The notes under the pieces were generated by a model. The model searched no databases, was not told the DNA's origin, and saw only the letters and a program-made list of their open reading frames with translations. Source: Virgibacillus senegalensis (GTDB taxonomy: Bacteria > Bacillota > Bacilli > Bacillales > Amphibacillaceae). Taken from it: DNA of 47,281 nucleotides. The position numbers and the translations under genes were made by a program. Shown one piece after another: positions 35,868-44,259 of the stretch. Position 1 is the stretch's first letter, and every line of letters begins with the position of its first letter. The stretch spans positions 425,377 through 472,657 of the forward strand of contig NZ_LN611425.1 of NCBI RefSeq assembly GCF_000821245.2, written 5' to 3'.

Positions 35868-36135
35868 GAAGAAAAACGGTGGAGATGCATTCAGCTTAAC
35901 GGTTCCTGTATCTCTGCCAAAGTTTCCCTTCTACAAATAAGATGGGAGCTGTTGCTTTTTTGAGACGGCCTTTTTTAAAAAGCCATCAACTTTCAGGAGA
36001 TAACCAATCGTTCAGGATGAATCCAAATTTGAATAGTTCCTTCTTGTAATTCGTTTCCCAGTTCATTGTTTTCCAAAGTATTTAATAAATTTAGCATACT
36101 CGCTTGTTTCTAAGGTAGATTTTTACGGAATAGGG
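35868..36135. other. OsmC-Rrf2 intergenic region
   Basis: Together with the promoter that follows, this is a 343-bp gap. It holds a long imperfect hairpin right after osmC (GGTGGAGAT at 35879 with ATCTCTGCC near 35911, no T tract), a small minus-strand reading frame (listed separately) and no other gene that I can recognise. Confidence 0.45.
35993..36097 (-). CDS. Possible 34-codon gene or gene fragment
   Basis: A minus-strand frame from ATG 36097 to TGA 35993 encodes MLNLLNTLENNELGNELQEG and a tail ending HPERLVIS. The composition is protein-like (amphipathic helix, then strand). There is no good ribosome binding site and I do not recognise the sequence. It may be a fragment of a decayed gene. 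Confidence 0.25.
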   Translation of the reverse strand: MLNLLNTLENNELGNELQEGTIQIWIHPERLVIS

Positions 36136-36170
36136 TTGACAGAAGGAACTATAATAAATATTATTACAGT
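36136..36170 (+). promoter_or_regulatory. Promoter and dyad operator of the Rrf2 gene
   Basis: TTGACA (36136-36141), a 17-bp spacer and TATTAT (36159-36164) form a good sigma-A promoter. A dyad TATAAT-N7-ATTACA (36150-36155, 36163-36168), followed by GT, covers the -10, ideal for repression. The same dyad with the same spacing recurs upstream of the cNMP-domain gene at 36723. Confidence 0.65.
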
Positions 36171-36210
36171 TAAACATCTACTTTTAGATTAACAGGTAGG
36201 AGGCTTCCTA

Positions 36211-36654
36211 GTGAATAGTGATTTCAGCCTTGCCGTTCATAGTTTAACCTTTCTTTCTCTACAGCTTGATCAAATGGCGACAAGCCATGCGATTGCGGAA
36301 AGTGCAAGTGTTCACCCTGTCAGGATAAGGAAGATTCTCGGTTTGTTGCGTAAGCAAGGTTTTATCGTTACCAAAGAAGGCTGTGGCGGAGGATTTATAT
36401 TACAGAAAAGCCCAGCCGACATAAAGCTGAATGAAATTTATAAAATAACAAGCGAAGGTGCATTGGTGCCAAAGTGCCCGCCTCCCAATTCGGAATGTGT
36501 AGTAGGGGCGAACATGAAACAGGCAATTACTTCGATTTTTGGGGATGCCGAAAATCAGTTGGAATCCTTTTTGTCAGATTATAGTATAAAAGATGTGGCT
36601 AGCCTCGTAACCCATGAGCCCATAGAGGTTGCTGAAGCACTTACCGGAGAGTAA
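36211..36654 (+). CDS. Rrf2-family transcriptional regulator
   Basis: A 147-residue winged-helix regulator. The N-terminal DNA-binding region (residues 5-65) carries the Rrf2 pattern (HAIAESASVHPVRIRKILGLL, then a wing with EGCGGGF). Three Cys are present: Cys58 in the wing, and Cys89 and Cys96 in the effector loop (PKCPPPNSECVVG), suggesting redox or metal sensing. It most resembles the YwnA-type branch. The start is GTG 36211 with AGGTAGGAGG. It probably represses itself through the dyad in its promoter. Confidence 0.87.
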   Translation: MNSDFSLAVHSLTFLSLQLDQMATSHAIAESASVHPVRIRKILGLLRKQGFIVTKEGCGGGFILQKSPADIKLNEIYKITSEGALVPKCPPPNSECVVGANMKQAITSIFGDAENQLESFLSDYSIKDVASLVTHEPIEVAEALTGE

Positions 36655-36722
36655 GTTGTTATGCCGCGCTTTAAGGATAAGTTTGGAAAGACGATTATTT
36701 TATAAATAGATTGCGCCTTAAA

Positions 36723-36743
36723 TGTAATGAAAAAAATTACAGT
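36723..36743 (+). promoter_or_regulatory. Second copy of the Rrf2-type dyad
   Basis: TGTAAT-N7-ATTACA (36723-36728, 36736-36741), followed by GT, has the same arm sequence, spacing and 3' flank as the dyad in the Rrf2 promoter. It lies about 30 bp before the start of the cNMP-domain gene. Confidence 0.6.
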
Positions 36744-36770
36744 ATTTTTTCAGTATGAGGAGGTAATAAG

Positions 36771-37268
36771 ATGCAGAGGACAGGACGAAAACAATTGGAC
36801 AATGAATGGGAAAAAAATCACCAAACATTAATGCAATATGGGGAAATGGGACAGGCTGGAGAAAGTGAGTTAATCTATTCGTTTGACCAACCTGCAAACG
36901 CTGTGTTCTTTCTTACAAAAGGATTTATCCGCCTTGTCAACAGAGAGACATGCCGTTCAAAAATTATCGGCGCTGGCGAATTTTTTGGTGATCGCTCGGT
37001 ATTTTTGACCAAACACCTATACGTCGAAGCTGTAACTCCAGTTGCGTTTATCCGGCTTGATGATACAGCATACAGCAAGCTGGTGAGGAACGAGCCTAAA
37101 CTTGCGGTTGAGTTGATCAGTCATATGTCGAAGAATCATATTTATTTAACCGAGAAGCAGTCTTTGCTTTCCGAAACAAAAGAATTATTCAGTCAAGTGA
37201 AAAAAGGGTATGCCAAACTTCACCGTTTTAAAAAGAATGATCCCTCACTTTGCTGCCATTGTTCCTGA
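36771..37268 (+). CDS. Crp/Fnr-type cNMP-binding-domain protein without helix-turn-helix
   Basis: A 165-residue protein with one cyclic-nucleotide-binding-like beta barrel (about 30-120; IYSFDQPANAVFFLTKGFIRLV, GAGEFFGDRSVF) and a helical tail. The C-terminal DNA-binding domain of Crp is absent. The protein ends SLCCHCS, so three Cys and a His lie in the last five residues, a possible metal or thiol site. GAGGAGG precedes the ATG. It may be a redox or metal-linked sensor under Rrf2 control; function unknown. Confidence 0.75.
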   Translation: MQRTGRKQLDNEWEKNHQTLMQYGEMGQAGESELIYSFDQPANAVFFLTKGFIRLVNRETCRSKIIGAGEFFGDRSVFLTKHLYVEAVTPVAFIRLDDTAYSKLVRNEPKLAVELISHMSKNHIYLTEKQSLLSETKELFSQVKKGYAKLHRFKKNDPSLCCHCS

Positions 37269-37275
37269 TAAAGTA

Positions 37276-37323
37276 AAAAGGAGCTGTCTAAGTTGTTACA
37301 AACTTATGGACAGCTCCTTTTCA
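37276..37323 (+). terminator. Terminator after the cNMP-domain gene
   Basis: AAAAGGAGCTGTC (37276-37288) pairs perfectly with GACAGCTCCTTTT (37309-37321), with a further inner TAAGTT/AACTTA pairing. Confidence 0.92.
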
Positions 37324-37428
37324 CGTTTCCTACCATAATTTACCCATTTTTATGTAGAGAGTGAAGGAGTTTTTTTCATCGTAGCGAAAGGATAGGTTAG
37401 TAACTTTATCGAACAAAGGGGATATTAT

Positions 37429-38472
37429 ATGACTAATCAACACTATTCCGTGTTATTTTTACGATTTTCCGTTCAGGAATGCAAGGAATCAAGCGGGTTA
37501 TATGAGTGTCTGGCAAAGGAAATTGCGGGCGATGAAGAGCTCCTGCAATTGTGCGAACATGCCCGAGTCGGGCAGCCAGTACCAAACTTGCTGCTTGGTG
37601 CGGTTCACTATCTATTACCCAAGGGCGATCATCCATTACAAAGATTTTACGCCAGCTTGACGTCGAACCCTGATCGGCCCGAAAATGCTTTTCCCTATTT
37701 CAAGGATTTTTGTCAGTCACACCTAAACGAGATCAGGAGATTGCTTGCCAGCAAACTGGTACAGACTAATGAAGTTGGAAGGTGTGCTTATCTGTATCCG
37801 GCTTTTTGTTATATGTATGAACAAACGAAGCGCCCGCTGGCTCTCGTGGAATTGGGAAGCAGTGCGGGACTCCAATTGATCTGGGATAAATATGCCTATC
37901 GTTACCAAAATGGTTTGATCCATGGGAATCAAGACTCCCCTTTAATATTGACCTCCGAAGTTAAAACGGAACAACCGCCGGCCCTGATGAAATCAAGTCC
38001 TCCCGTGACAGCTCGAATTGGGTTGGATTTACATATAAACAATTTGGAGAAGTCAGAGGACTATCATTGGCTGAAGGCATTGATCTGGCCAGAGCATCAT
38101 GTGAGAAGAGATGCCTTTGAAAAAGCATCTGCTCTTTTTAAAGAAGAGGCAAGCAACATCCAATTAGTCGAAGGAAACGGGGTTGAATTATTGGAAGAAA
38201 CCGTAAAGAGCCTGCCTTCTGACTCAACGGTCTGTGTGTTTCATACGCATGTAGCAAATCAAATACCGGAAAAGGAAAAACAAATACTGGTTGAAGGAAT
38301 CAATCGCCTTGGCAAGCAGAGAGAGGTATTTCATCTTTACAATAACATGCAGGACCGCTTGCTTCATCTTGACAGAATGACGGAAGGGAAGAGCTATCGG
38401 AGAACGATTGGAAGGACAGATGGTCATGGCCGCTGGTTCGAATGGCTTTTATCTCCACTAGAGATGTCTTAA
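37429..38472 (+). CDS. DUF2332 domain protein
   Basis: A 347-residue protein matching the DUF2332 family: an N-terminal segment of about 130 residues, then a SAM-methyltransferase-like middle (LVELGSSAGLQLIWDKYAY) and a C-terminal half with VFHTHVANQIPEKE and GRTDGHGRWFEWL. The middle glycine-rich motif suggests a Rossmann fold, but no enzymatic role is established to my knowledge. GGGGAT precedes the ATG. It is monocistronic, between a terminator and ddl. Confidence 0.82.
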   Translation: MTNQHYSVLFLRFSVQECKESSGLYECLAKEIAGDEELLQLCEHARVGQPVPNLLLGAVHYLLPKGDHPLQRFYASLTSNPDRPENAFPYFKDFCQSHLNEIRRLLASKLVQTNEVGRCAYLYPAFCYMYEQTKRPLALVELGSSAGLQLIWDKYAYRYQNGLIHGNQDSPLILTSEVKTEQPPALMKSSPPVTARIGLDLHINNLEKSEDYHWLKALIWPEHHVRRDAFEKASALFKEEASNIQLVEGNGVELLEETVKSLPSDSTVCVFHTHVANQIPEKEKQILVEGINRLGKQREVFHLYNNMQDRLLHLDRMTEGKSYRRTIGRTDGHGRWFEWLLSPLEMS

Positions 38473-38751
38473 TAGGTAATATCTTATTTTCATTTAGAAC
38501 TAAAGTCCACCCCTGCTTTCTACCCGGACTCAGTTAAAAGTTTAGAGGAAGGAGAAATGCTTTCTCCTAGAAAGAAGGGTTGCTCCAGTGTGTGACTAAA
38601 TAGGGCGGCGTACAAGTTTGAAAAGGTTTCACTCGGTCACGGCCGGTTGTGGGATGAATGAGTGGAAGATATAGAAGAAAAATGATTTCAGACAAGCTCT
38701 GTTTTGATATGATAATAGAGAAAGTTATTTGCAACATATTAGGAGGCTGAC
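38473..38751. other. Intergenic region before ddl
   Basis: No gene was recognised. It contains an imperfect hairpin (AACTAAAGTCC with GGACTCAGTT, about 38500-38536), a perfect 8-bp hairpin AGGAGAAA/TTTCTCCT (38550-38557 with 38561-38568) without a T tract, and near its end TATGATAAT (about 38707-38715) as the likely -10 of ddl. Confidence 0.45.
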
Positions 38752-39852
38752 ATGGAGAAAAAAATCAGGGTAGGTTTGATATTTGGCGGCAAATCTGCAG
38801 AGCACGAGGTATCCTTGCAATCTGCCAAAAACATTGTAGACGCAATTAATAAAGATAAATATGAAGTGACATTAATCGGAATCGACAAAGATGGCAAATG
38901 GCATTTAAACCATGCTTCCCATTACTTAATCAATGAAGAAAATCCGAAGCTGATCGAATTGAATAAATCCAACCGGCATGTAGCGTTAATTCCAGGAGAA
39001 GATCAGCAGCAAATCATGAATTTAAGTGAGGAAGCGAAGCTGGAACAACTCGATGTCATTTTTCCGATTTTACATGGTACGCTTGGTGAGGACGGCAGTA
39101 TTCAGGGAATGATGCGCATGTCCAATTTACCTTATGTCGGATCGAATGTCCTCGGCTCAGCGGTATGCATGGATAAAGATATCACAAAGAAATTGCTGCA
39201 GCAGGCCGGTATAGAAGTAGCAAAGTCTTTAACAGTGAAAAAGCATCAAAAAGAAGCAGTGTCTTTTACCAAGGCGAAAGAGCAGTTAGGATTGCCGATT
39301 TTTATCAAGCCAGCAAGCCAGGGATCATCCGTAGGCGTCAGTAAGGTGAACGATGAAGAAGCCTTCCAAAAAGCCCTCGAAACCGCTTTCCGCTATGACC
39401 ACAAAATATTGATAGAAGAAAGTGTGGAGGGTCGTGAGGTAGAATGTGCCATATTAGGTAATGAGGAACCAAAGGCCTCGTTGCCGGGTGAGATTTTACC
39501 GCAGGGAGATTTTTATTCCTACGAAACGAAATACATCGATGAAAATGGAGCGGTGCTAGAGATACCCGCGAAATTGTCCAAAGAAGAGATTCAAAACATT
39601 CAAAATACTGCACTTGATGCCTTTCGATTGTTGGAATGTGAAGGTCTGGCAAGAGTCGACTTTTTCCTGAAAAAGGATGGCAGCCTTGTATTGAATGAAG
39701 TAAATACGCTGCCTGGTTTTACAAAAATCAGCATGTACCCTCAGCTTTGGGGTGTAACCGGGTTATCTTATCCGGATTTGATTGATGAATTAATTCAATT
39801 GGCCATTGCAAGACATGATAGAGATAAAGCATTAAAAAACACGGTGGAATAA
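38752..39852 (+). CDS. ddl: D-alanine--D-alanine ligase
   Basis: A 366-residue ATP-grasp ligase that makes the D-Ala-D-Ala end of peptidoglycan precursors. Segments: GLIFGGKSAEHEVSLQSA, FPILHGTLGEDGSIQGM, FIKPASQGSSVGVSKV (ATP binding), the omega-loop FYSYETKYI with Tyr rather than the His typical of D-lactate ligases, and LNEVNTLPGFT (Mg binding). Vancomycin-sensitive termini are therefore expected. TTAGGAGG precedes the ATG. Confidence 0.96.
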   Translation: MEKKIRVGLIFGGKSAEHEVSLQSAKNIVDAINKDKYEVTLIGIDKDGKWHLNHASHYLINEENPKLIELNKSNRHVALIPGEDQQQIMNLSEEAKLEQLDVIFPILHGTLGEDGSIQGMMRMSNLPYVGSNVLGSAVCMDKDITKKLLQQAGIEVAKSLTVKKHQKEAVSFTKAKEQLGLPIFIKPASQGSSVGVSKVNDEEAFQKALETAFRYDHKILIEESVEGREVECAILGNEEPKASLPGEILPQGDFYSYETKYIDENGAVLEIPAKLSKEEIQNIQNTALDAFRLLECEGLARVDFFLKKDGSLVLNEVNTLPGFTKISMYPQLWGVTGLSYPDLIDELIQLAIARHDRDKALKNTVE

Positions 39853-39862
39853 ACACGTAGAT

Positions 39863-39919
39863 TCCGGTTGTTGCAGTCTCCAGGTCACTAAAACTGGCTG
39901 GCAATGACCGGATTTTTTT
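39863..39919 (+). terminator. Terminator after ddl
   Basis: TCCGGTTGTTGC (39863-39874) pairs with GCAATGACCGGA (39901-39912) including two wobbles, with an inner CCAG/CTGG, followed by T7. Confidence 0.9.
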
Positions 39920-40004
39920 ATGTCATTTTACTGTCAGTACGGTGGAGCTGCTGTTAAACCGCATACCGGATGGTTTGTTATACTAAAGTAAAAGGGGGGG
40001 TTCT

Positions 40005-40850
40005 ATGTTATGGGAGAGACGGATGGTAGATACTGCGAGGGGAAGCTTCGAGGTATTCATCAAAGGAGAAGGAGAGCCGATTTGTGTAACACATCTCTAT
40101 TCGGAGTTCAATGAATCCGGTGATTATTTTGCAGAATCATTGATAGGAAATAATAGCGTTTTTTTAGTTAACCTGAGGGAAACGGGGAGATCGGCGAGAG
40201 CAGAGAAAAATCATCAGCTGAGCATGCTGGAGAGTGTACTTGACTTAGAGGCAGTGAGGACAACATTAGGTTTTGACCAATGGTATTTTGCCGGGCATTC
40301 GACTGGAGGTATGCTTGGTCTGTTATATGGTGTTACTTTTCCGGAACGGTTAACTGGATTGATTCTTGTCGGAACTGCTGCAAGAGATTACACAGTTTCA
40401 CCTGCATGTATTTACCACGAGAATCATCGGCACTTTCATCACATGCAAGAGCTGATGGAAGCCTTGAAAAAAGCTGATTTAACTCCAGATCAACGAACCT
40501 CACTTAGTCAGGAAAGGACAAAGTTGTCTTTACATCGCCCGGAATATTATGATGATTTTTTTAATAAACCAATCCAGAAAAAGCTGTCCCCGATTAGATT
40601 GGAATTTTTTAGCCGGGAATTGGCAATCTATGATTTGACAAGCAAGCTGCACACATGTAAGTGCAGGGTATTGGTGATGTGCGGCAGATTAGATGTCCAA
40701 TGTCCATGGGAGTTTTCCAGGGAGATACAGGAACTTATACCAGGGTCGAAATTGATCACCTATGAAAACAGTAACCATTATCCATTCTTGGAAGAGCGGC
40801 AGTTATTTTTGGAGGATATCCATCATTTTTTGACAAGTGCCAGGCGTTGA
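40005..40850 (+). CDS. Alpha/beta hydrolase
   Basis: A 281-residue alpha/beta-fold hydrolase. The nucleophile elbow is GHSTGG (Ser99), the acid is probably the Asp of GRLDVQCP and the catalytic His is that of NSNHYPFLE. A lid region lies at about 125-210. The family fold is clear, the substrate is not. AAAGGGGGG precedes ATG 40005; no signal peptide, so cytoplasmic. Confidence 0.85.
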   Translation: MLWERRMVDTARGSFEVFIKGEGEPICVTHLYSEFNESGDYFAESLIGNNSVFLVNLRETGRSARAEKNHQLSMLESVLDLEAVRTTLGFDQWYFAGHSTGGMLGLLYGVTFPERLTGLILVGTAARDYTVSPACIYHENHRHFHHMQELMEALKKADLTPDQRTSLSQERTKLSLHRPEYYDDFFNKPIQKKLSPIRLEFFSRELAIYDLTSKLHTCKCRVLVMCGRLDVQCPWEFSREIQELIPGSKLITYENSNHYPFLEERQLFLEDIHHFLTSARR

Positions 40851-40951
40851 CTTTTGATTGATGGGTCAAAATCGAGGATTTCCCTTCTCAAATATCAGGT
40901 GACATAGTATGATGTAGAAGTATGTCAATTAACTAACAGAGGTAGATATTC

Positions 40952-41893
40952 ATGGTTTCTGAAAAAATTTCCCCATACATATCTTTCACCAGGGAAGAGT
41001 GGGCAAGATTACGATTTAACACGCCGATGACTTTAACAAAAACAGAAATAAAAGAACTTCAAGGAATCAATGAACGACTGTCAGTGGAAGAGGTGGAAAA
41101 GATATATTTGCCGCTCACGAGGCTGCTTAATCTATATATCAACGCATCGCAACAGCTTCATTCAGTGACCGATCAGTTCTTTGGACAAGCTACACGCAAG
41201 GTTCCGTATATCATAGGTGTTGCAGGCAGTGTTGCTGTAGGAAAAAGTACAACATCAAGAATCTTGCAATCCCTTTTATCCCGACTTCCGGAGCATCCGA
41301 AAGTGCAAATAGTGACGACTGACGGCTTTTTGTTTCCAAATGCAACTTTGGAAGAACAAGGCTTAATGGACAAAAAAGGGTTTCCGGAAAGCTATGATAT
41401 CAAAAAGCTCATTCATTTTTTGAGCGATCTGAAATCTGGCAAGGACAAAGTACGGGCGCCCGTATACTCTCATTTCACGTATGATATCGTACCAGAGGAG
41501 TTTATCGAGGTGGACGGAGCGGATATTGTAATCATTGAAGGGATCAATGTCTTGCAAACGCCCGTCACTAATGAGATGCTTTCCAGGTTATATGTATCTG
41601 ATTTTTTTGATATGTCATTATTCGTAGATGCAGACGAAGAAGATATAAAACGGTGGTATATCGAACGGTTCAAGATTTTAAAAGAGTCGGCATTCAAGGA
41701 CCCGAATGCTTATTTCAATCGATATGCAGACCTTAACGATGAGGAAGCTGAACAAGTAGCTGAGGATATATGGAATCGGATAAACAAGAAAAACCTTGAA
41801 CTGAACATATCACCTACCAAGTATCGTTCGACTATTATATTTAAAAAAGGAAAAGACCACCTGACAGAAAAGATCAGCTTAAGAAAGATATAA
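40952..41893 (+). CDS. coaA: Pantothenate kinase, type I
   Basis: A 313-residue kinase for the first step of coenzyme A synthesis, with a P-loop GVAGSVAVGKSTTSR (about residues 89-103), TTDGFLFPN and the VIIEGINVLQ strand typical of CoaA. Unlike the type III enzyme common in bacilli, this one is inhibited by CoA in the family. It is monocistronic: it begins about 100 bp after the hydrolase and ends with a strong terminator. Confidence 0.96.
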   Translation: MVSEKISPYISFTREEWARLRFNTPMTLTKTEIKELQGINERLSVEEVEKIYLPLTRLLNLYINASQQLHSVTDQFFGQATRKVPYIIGVAGSVAVGKSTTSRILQSLLSRLPEHPKVQIVTTDGFLFPNATLEEQGLMDKKGFPESYDIKKLIHFLSDLKSGKDKVRAPVYSHFTYDIVPEEFIEVDGADIVIIEGINVLQTPVTNEMLSRLYVSDFFDMSLFVDADEEDIKRWYIERFKILKESAFKDPNAYFNRYADLNDEEAEQVAEDIWNRINKKNLELNISPTKYRSTIIFKKGKDHLTEKISLRKI

Positions 41894-41894
41894 A

Positions 41895-41928
41895 CAAAAC
41901 CGGATGCTCTATAGGGCATCCGGTTTTG
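41895..41928. terminator. Terminator after coaA
   Basis: CAAAACCGGATGC (41895-41907) pairs perfectly with GCATCCGGTTTTG (41916-41928), 8-nt loop, symmetric flanks. Confidence 0.92.
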
Positions 41929-42026
41929 TGGTTATGCAGTCTTAATTGTTATATATACTGTCTCCATACTTTCGTTATCAACTACGAATTAGTAATAATC
42001 CCCATTACGCACTGCCAACAAACCGA

Positions 42027-42175
42027 TTTCCTTCGTGCGATGTATCGCTGCTGAAGCGTTCTTTGTCTTTTGGGAGGAATGTCCTGGGTGAGATCCCGCA
42101 GAGCGTAAGCTTGAGGAAGCTCACCAGCCGCCCGCGGAAAGTATCCTCCGATAAGCGATTCGTGAAAAAAGGAAA
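42027..42175. repeat. Structured intergenic repeat of the Bacillaceae type
   Basis: A GC-rich island of about 149 bp in AT-rich flanks. The ends are inverted: TTTCCTT...ATCGCT (42027-42049) against AGCGAT...AAGGAAA (42154-42175). Inner pairings are GGAGGA (42073) with TCCTCC (42144) and GGGTGAG (42086) with CTCACC (42120). The core (AGCCGCCCGCGGAAAG) is of a kind I recognise from repeats scattered between genes of many Bacillaceae. It encodes no protein. It fills most of the 332-bp gap between coaA and the isochorismatase gene; the rest shows nothing. Confidence 0.65.
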
Positions 42176-42225
42176 AACAATCATTTCGTTGAAATATAAG
42201 TTAAGCGGTTATTTCTTGGAGTGTC

Positions 42226-42747
42226 TCAACCTTCCATAATCTCACTCACAGGTGTTACTTCGGCAAACCATTTTAGTACTTGGTTATGGTGTTTGATAAT
42301 CTGTTGTGCTGTTAATTCCTTTTTTTCGAATGTACTATGTCCATCAGCGGCTAGCGTTATGTTGTATTGCTTATGGAAAGCGACTCTGCAAGTAGTATCT
42401 ACACAAGCTTCGGTCTGAATTCCAGCAACAATAAGGTGATCAACCTGCAATTGGTTTAAATGATCGGCAAGGTTTGTTTTATAAAAGCAATCCGGCGTTT
42501 CTTTTACTAGTACATAATCGTTGCTTTCGGGTGTGATTTCTTTGTGAATCGACCAGCCCGATGTGCCCGGTTCAAGGGGGCTCCCTTTTGGACCATTATG
42601 CTTTACAAAAATCACCGGTAAGTGGTTTTCACGGCCAAAGTTAATTAATCTTTTTAGATTTTGGAGTAATTTATTTCCTTCGTGTACAGGTGGTTCCATG
42701 GTAAACATACCAGTTTGGACATCGATTATTAGGATGGCAGATTTCAA
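42226..42747 (-). CDS. Isochorismatase-family cysteine hydrolase
   Basis: A 173-residue hydrolase with the expected triad Asp9 (IIDVQTGMF), Lys82 (VLVKETPDCF) and Cys115 (AGIQTEACVDTT). The family includes nicotinamidases and other amidohydrolases; the substrate is not predictable here. It is transcribed divergently from the VOC protein gene, with only 58 bp between the starts. AGGAGGAC precedes the ATG on the minus strand. Confidence 0.88.
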   Translation of the reverse strand: MKSAILIIDVQTGMFTMEPPVHEGNKLLQNLKRLINFGRENHLPVIFVKHNGPKGSPLEPGTSGWSIHKEITPESNDYVLVKETPDCFYKTNLADHLNQLQVDHLIVAGIQTEACVDTTCRVAFHKQYNITLAADGHSTFEKKELTAQQIIKHHNQVLKWFAEVTPVSEIMEG

Positions 42748-42805
42748 GATTTTGTCCTCCTGTTTTTTCTACAGTCTATCAGAACGAAACAAAGGAGTGT
42801 TGCAA

Positions 42806-43675
42806 ATGAGTGAAAAATTAATCAGAGTGGGTACAACTTATTTACCGGTAGCGGATGTGAAAAGAGCTTCTGACTGGTATGTAACCAAACTGGATGCTGG
42901 TTTATCCTACCGGGATGAAGAAAAAGCGATTATCAATCTTGCTGACCAAAGTTTTTTTCTGGTAAAAGCAAAGAAGAACCAATCGGCAAATTTTAGAGAT
43001 ACAAAGGGACAAGAACACTTTTCTGTCACGTTTGAAGTAGACGGACAGGATGCACTCCGGGCGATTCGACTTCAGTTGCTTGAAAAAGGGGTGGAGGTAG
43101 GATCGATTGAAGACAGAGGTCACCCCGGTAACAACTTCATTTTTCATGATATCGACGGCAATAAATTCGATGTATGGAGCGAATTAAGTCCCGCTTATAA
43201 AAAGTTCCATAACTTGGCCCGAACAGAAGGGAAAGAAACAAAAGATTTTGATCAATGTTTGGAAAGCTACCTCGACGCATGGAGAAGGTTTTCATTGAAT
43301 GAGTTACAAACGTATATTTCAAACGATTATCAAGCACGTGAATCAAGAGACGGTGAAATCGTCGATTTTGGCTACGAACAATCGCTTGAAGGCTGGGCAC
43401 AGGCATTTCAGCAGTTGACAGGTTTCGCGGAATGGAATTTGACTGTCCATGAAAAGATTAATACAGGTGAAAATGAGGCAATTGCTATCATTTCCGCCAC
43501 CCTGGAAATAGAGGGAAAACCGCTTGATACAGCAAATTTGTTCTTTAATGCTTTTAAAAGAAATACGATGCAGGACGAATGGAAAATGGTAAGAAGCTAT
43601 ATTGAAGCTGGCATTCCTTGCGATCAGCTTCGATTCTCTGGGGGGTTAAGGGAAATTAAAGCACTTTTAAAATAA
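42806..43675 (+). CDS. VOC (glyoxalase-like) and NTF2/SnoaL-like fusion protein
   Basis: A 289-residue two-domain protein. Residues 1-130 form a vicinal-oxygen-chelate module (TTYLPVADVKRASDWYVTKL, HPGNNFIFHDIDGNKFDVW). Residues 145-289 resemble an NTF2/SnoaL-like cone (CLESYLDAWRRFSLNELQTY, W-rich strands, DEWKMVRSYIEAG). Neither half shows a diagnostic catalytic set. ATG 42806 with AAAGGAG is used; an upstream in-frame ATG overlaps the divergent gene. The GNAT gene follows after 19 bp. Confidence 0.8.
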   Translation: MSEKLIRVGTTYLPVADVKRASDWYVTKLDAGLSYRDEEKAIINLADQSFFLVKAKKNQSANFRDTKGQEHFSVTFEVDGQDALRAIRLQLLEKGVEVGSIEDRGHPGNNFIFHDIDGNKFDVWSELSPAYKKFHNLARTEGKETKDFDQCLESYLDAWRRFSLNELQTYISNDYQARESRDGEIVDFGYEQSLEGWAQAFQQLTGFAEWNLTVHEKINTGENEAIAIISATLEIEGKPLDTANLFFNAFKRNTMQDEWKMVRSYIEAGIPCDQLRFSGGLREIKALLK

Positions 43676-43694
43676 TGAAACCGGAGAGAGATTA

Positions 43695-44171
43695 ATGGAA
43701 TATGTGAATTTGGAACAATTAGATAAACAAATCATTACTGGCTTTTTTATAGAATATTGGGGAAGTTCGGAAATGGTTATCACAAGCGGCACTTTTCAAT
43801 GTGATAAGCTTCCCGGGTTTGCAGCGGTCTCTCAAGGGGATGAAATTGTTGGTCTGATCACCTACACACTTGTTAGAAATACATGTGAAATCATCTCTTT
43901 GGACAGTTTGCTGGAACAACGTGGGATCGGTACAAAACTCGTATCGATGGTGGAAGACATGGCTAAATATGCAAAATGTACACATGTTCAATTGGTTACA
44001 AGCAATGATAATGTGCATGCATTTGGATTTTACCAGCGCAGGGGTTACAGGATAACCGAGATTTATCAGAACGCCGTCGAGCGAGCGAGATTGGTAAAAC
44101 CTCAAATCCCCTTAATAGCAGGAAATGGGATTCCCATACGGGATGAACTTCTATTGATGAAACAATTGTAA
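43695..44171 (+). CDS. GNAT family N-acetyltransferase
   Basis: A 158-residue acetyl-CoA-dependent acyltransferase. Motif A is QRGIGTKLVSMVEDMAK (acetyl-CoA pyrophosphate loop) and motif B is NVHAFGFYQRRGYR. It probably acts on a small-molecule amine or protein; the substrate is unknown. CCGGAGAGAG precedes the ATG and the VOC fusion gene lies 19 bp upstream, so the two are likely cotranscribed. Confidence 0.87.
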   Translation: MEYVNLEQLDKQIITGFFIEYWGSSEMVITSGTFQCDKLPGFAAVSQGDEIVGLITYTLVRNTCEIISLDSLLEQRGIGTKLVSMVEDMAKYAKCTHVQLVTSNDNVHAFGFYQRRGYRITEIYQNAVERARLVKPQIPLIAGNGIPIRDELLLMKQL

Positions 44172-44225
44172 ATGGAGAGAGTTAATTTACATAATATAAA
44201 TATTGTAAATATAATGGTTGAAAAA

Positions 44226-44259
44226 GCTGAATGGGCCTGTGGCTTCATTCAGCATTTTT
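44226..44259 (+). terminator. Terminator after the GNAT gene
   Basis: GCTGAATG (44226-44233) pairs perfectly with CATTCAGC (44246-44253), 12-nt loop, then A and T6. Confidence 0.9.

Noticed and set aside
36136-36155. TTGACA with TATAAT as the Rrf2 promoter
   Set aside because: The spacer would be only 8 bp; the TATTAT 17 bp downstream of TTGACA is the plausible -10, and TATAAT belongs to the dyad.
38550-38568. Hairpin before ddl as a terminator of the DUF2332 gene
   Set aside because: The 3-nt loop and missing T tract argue against termination.
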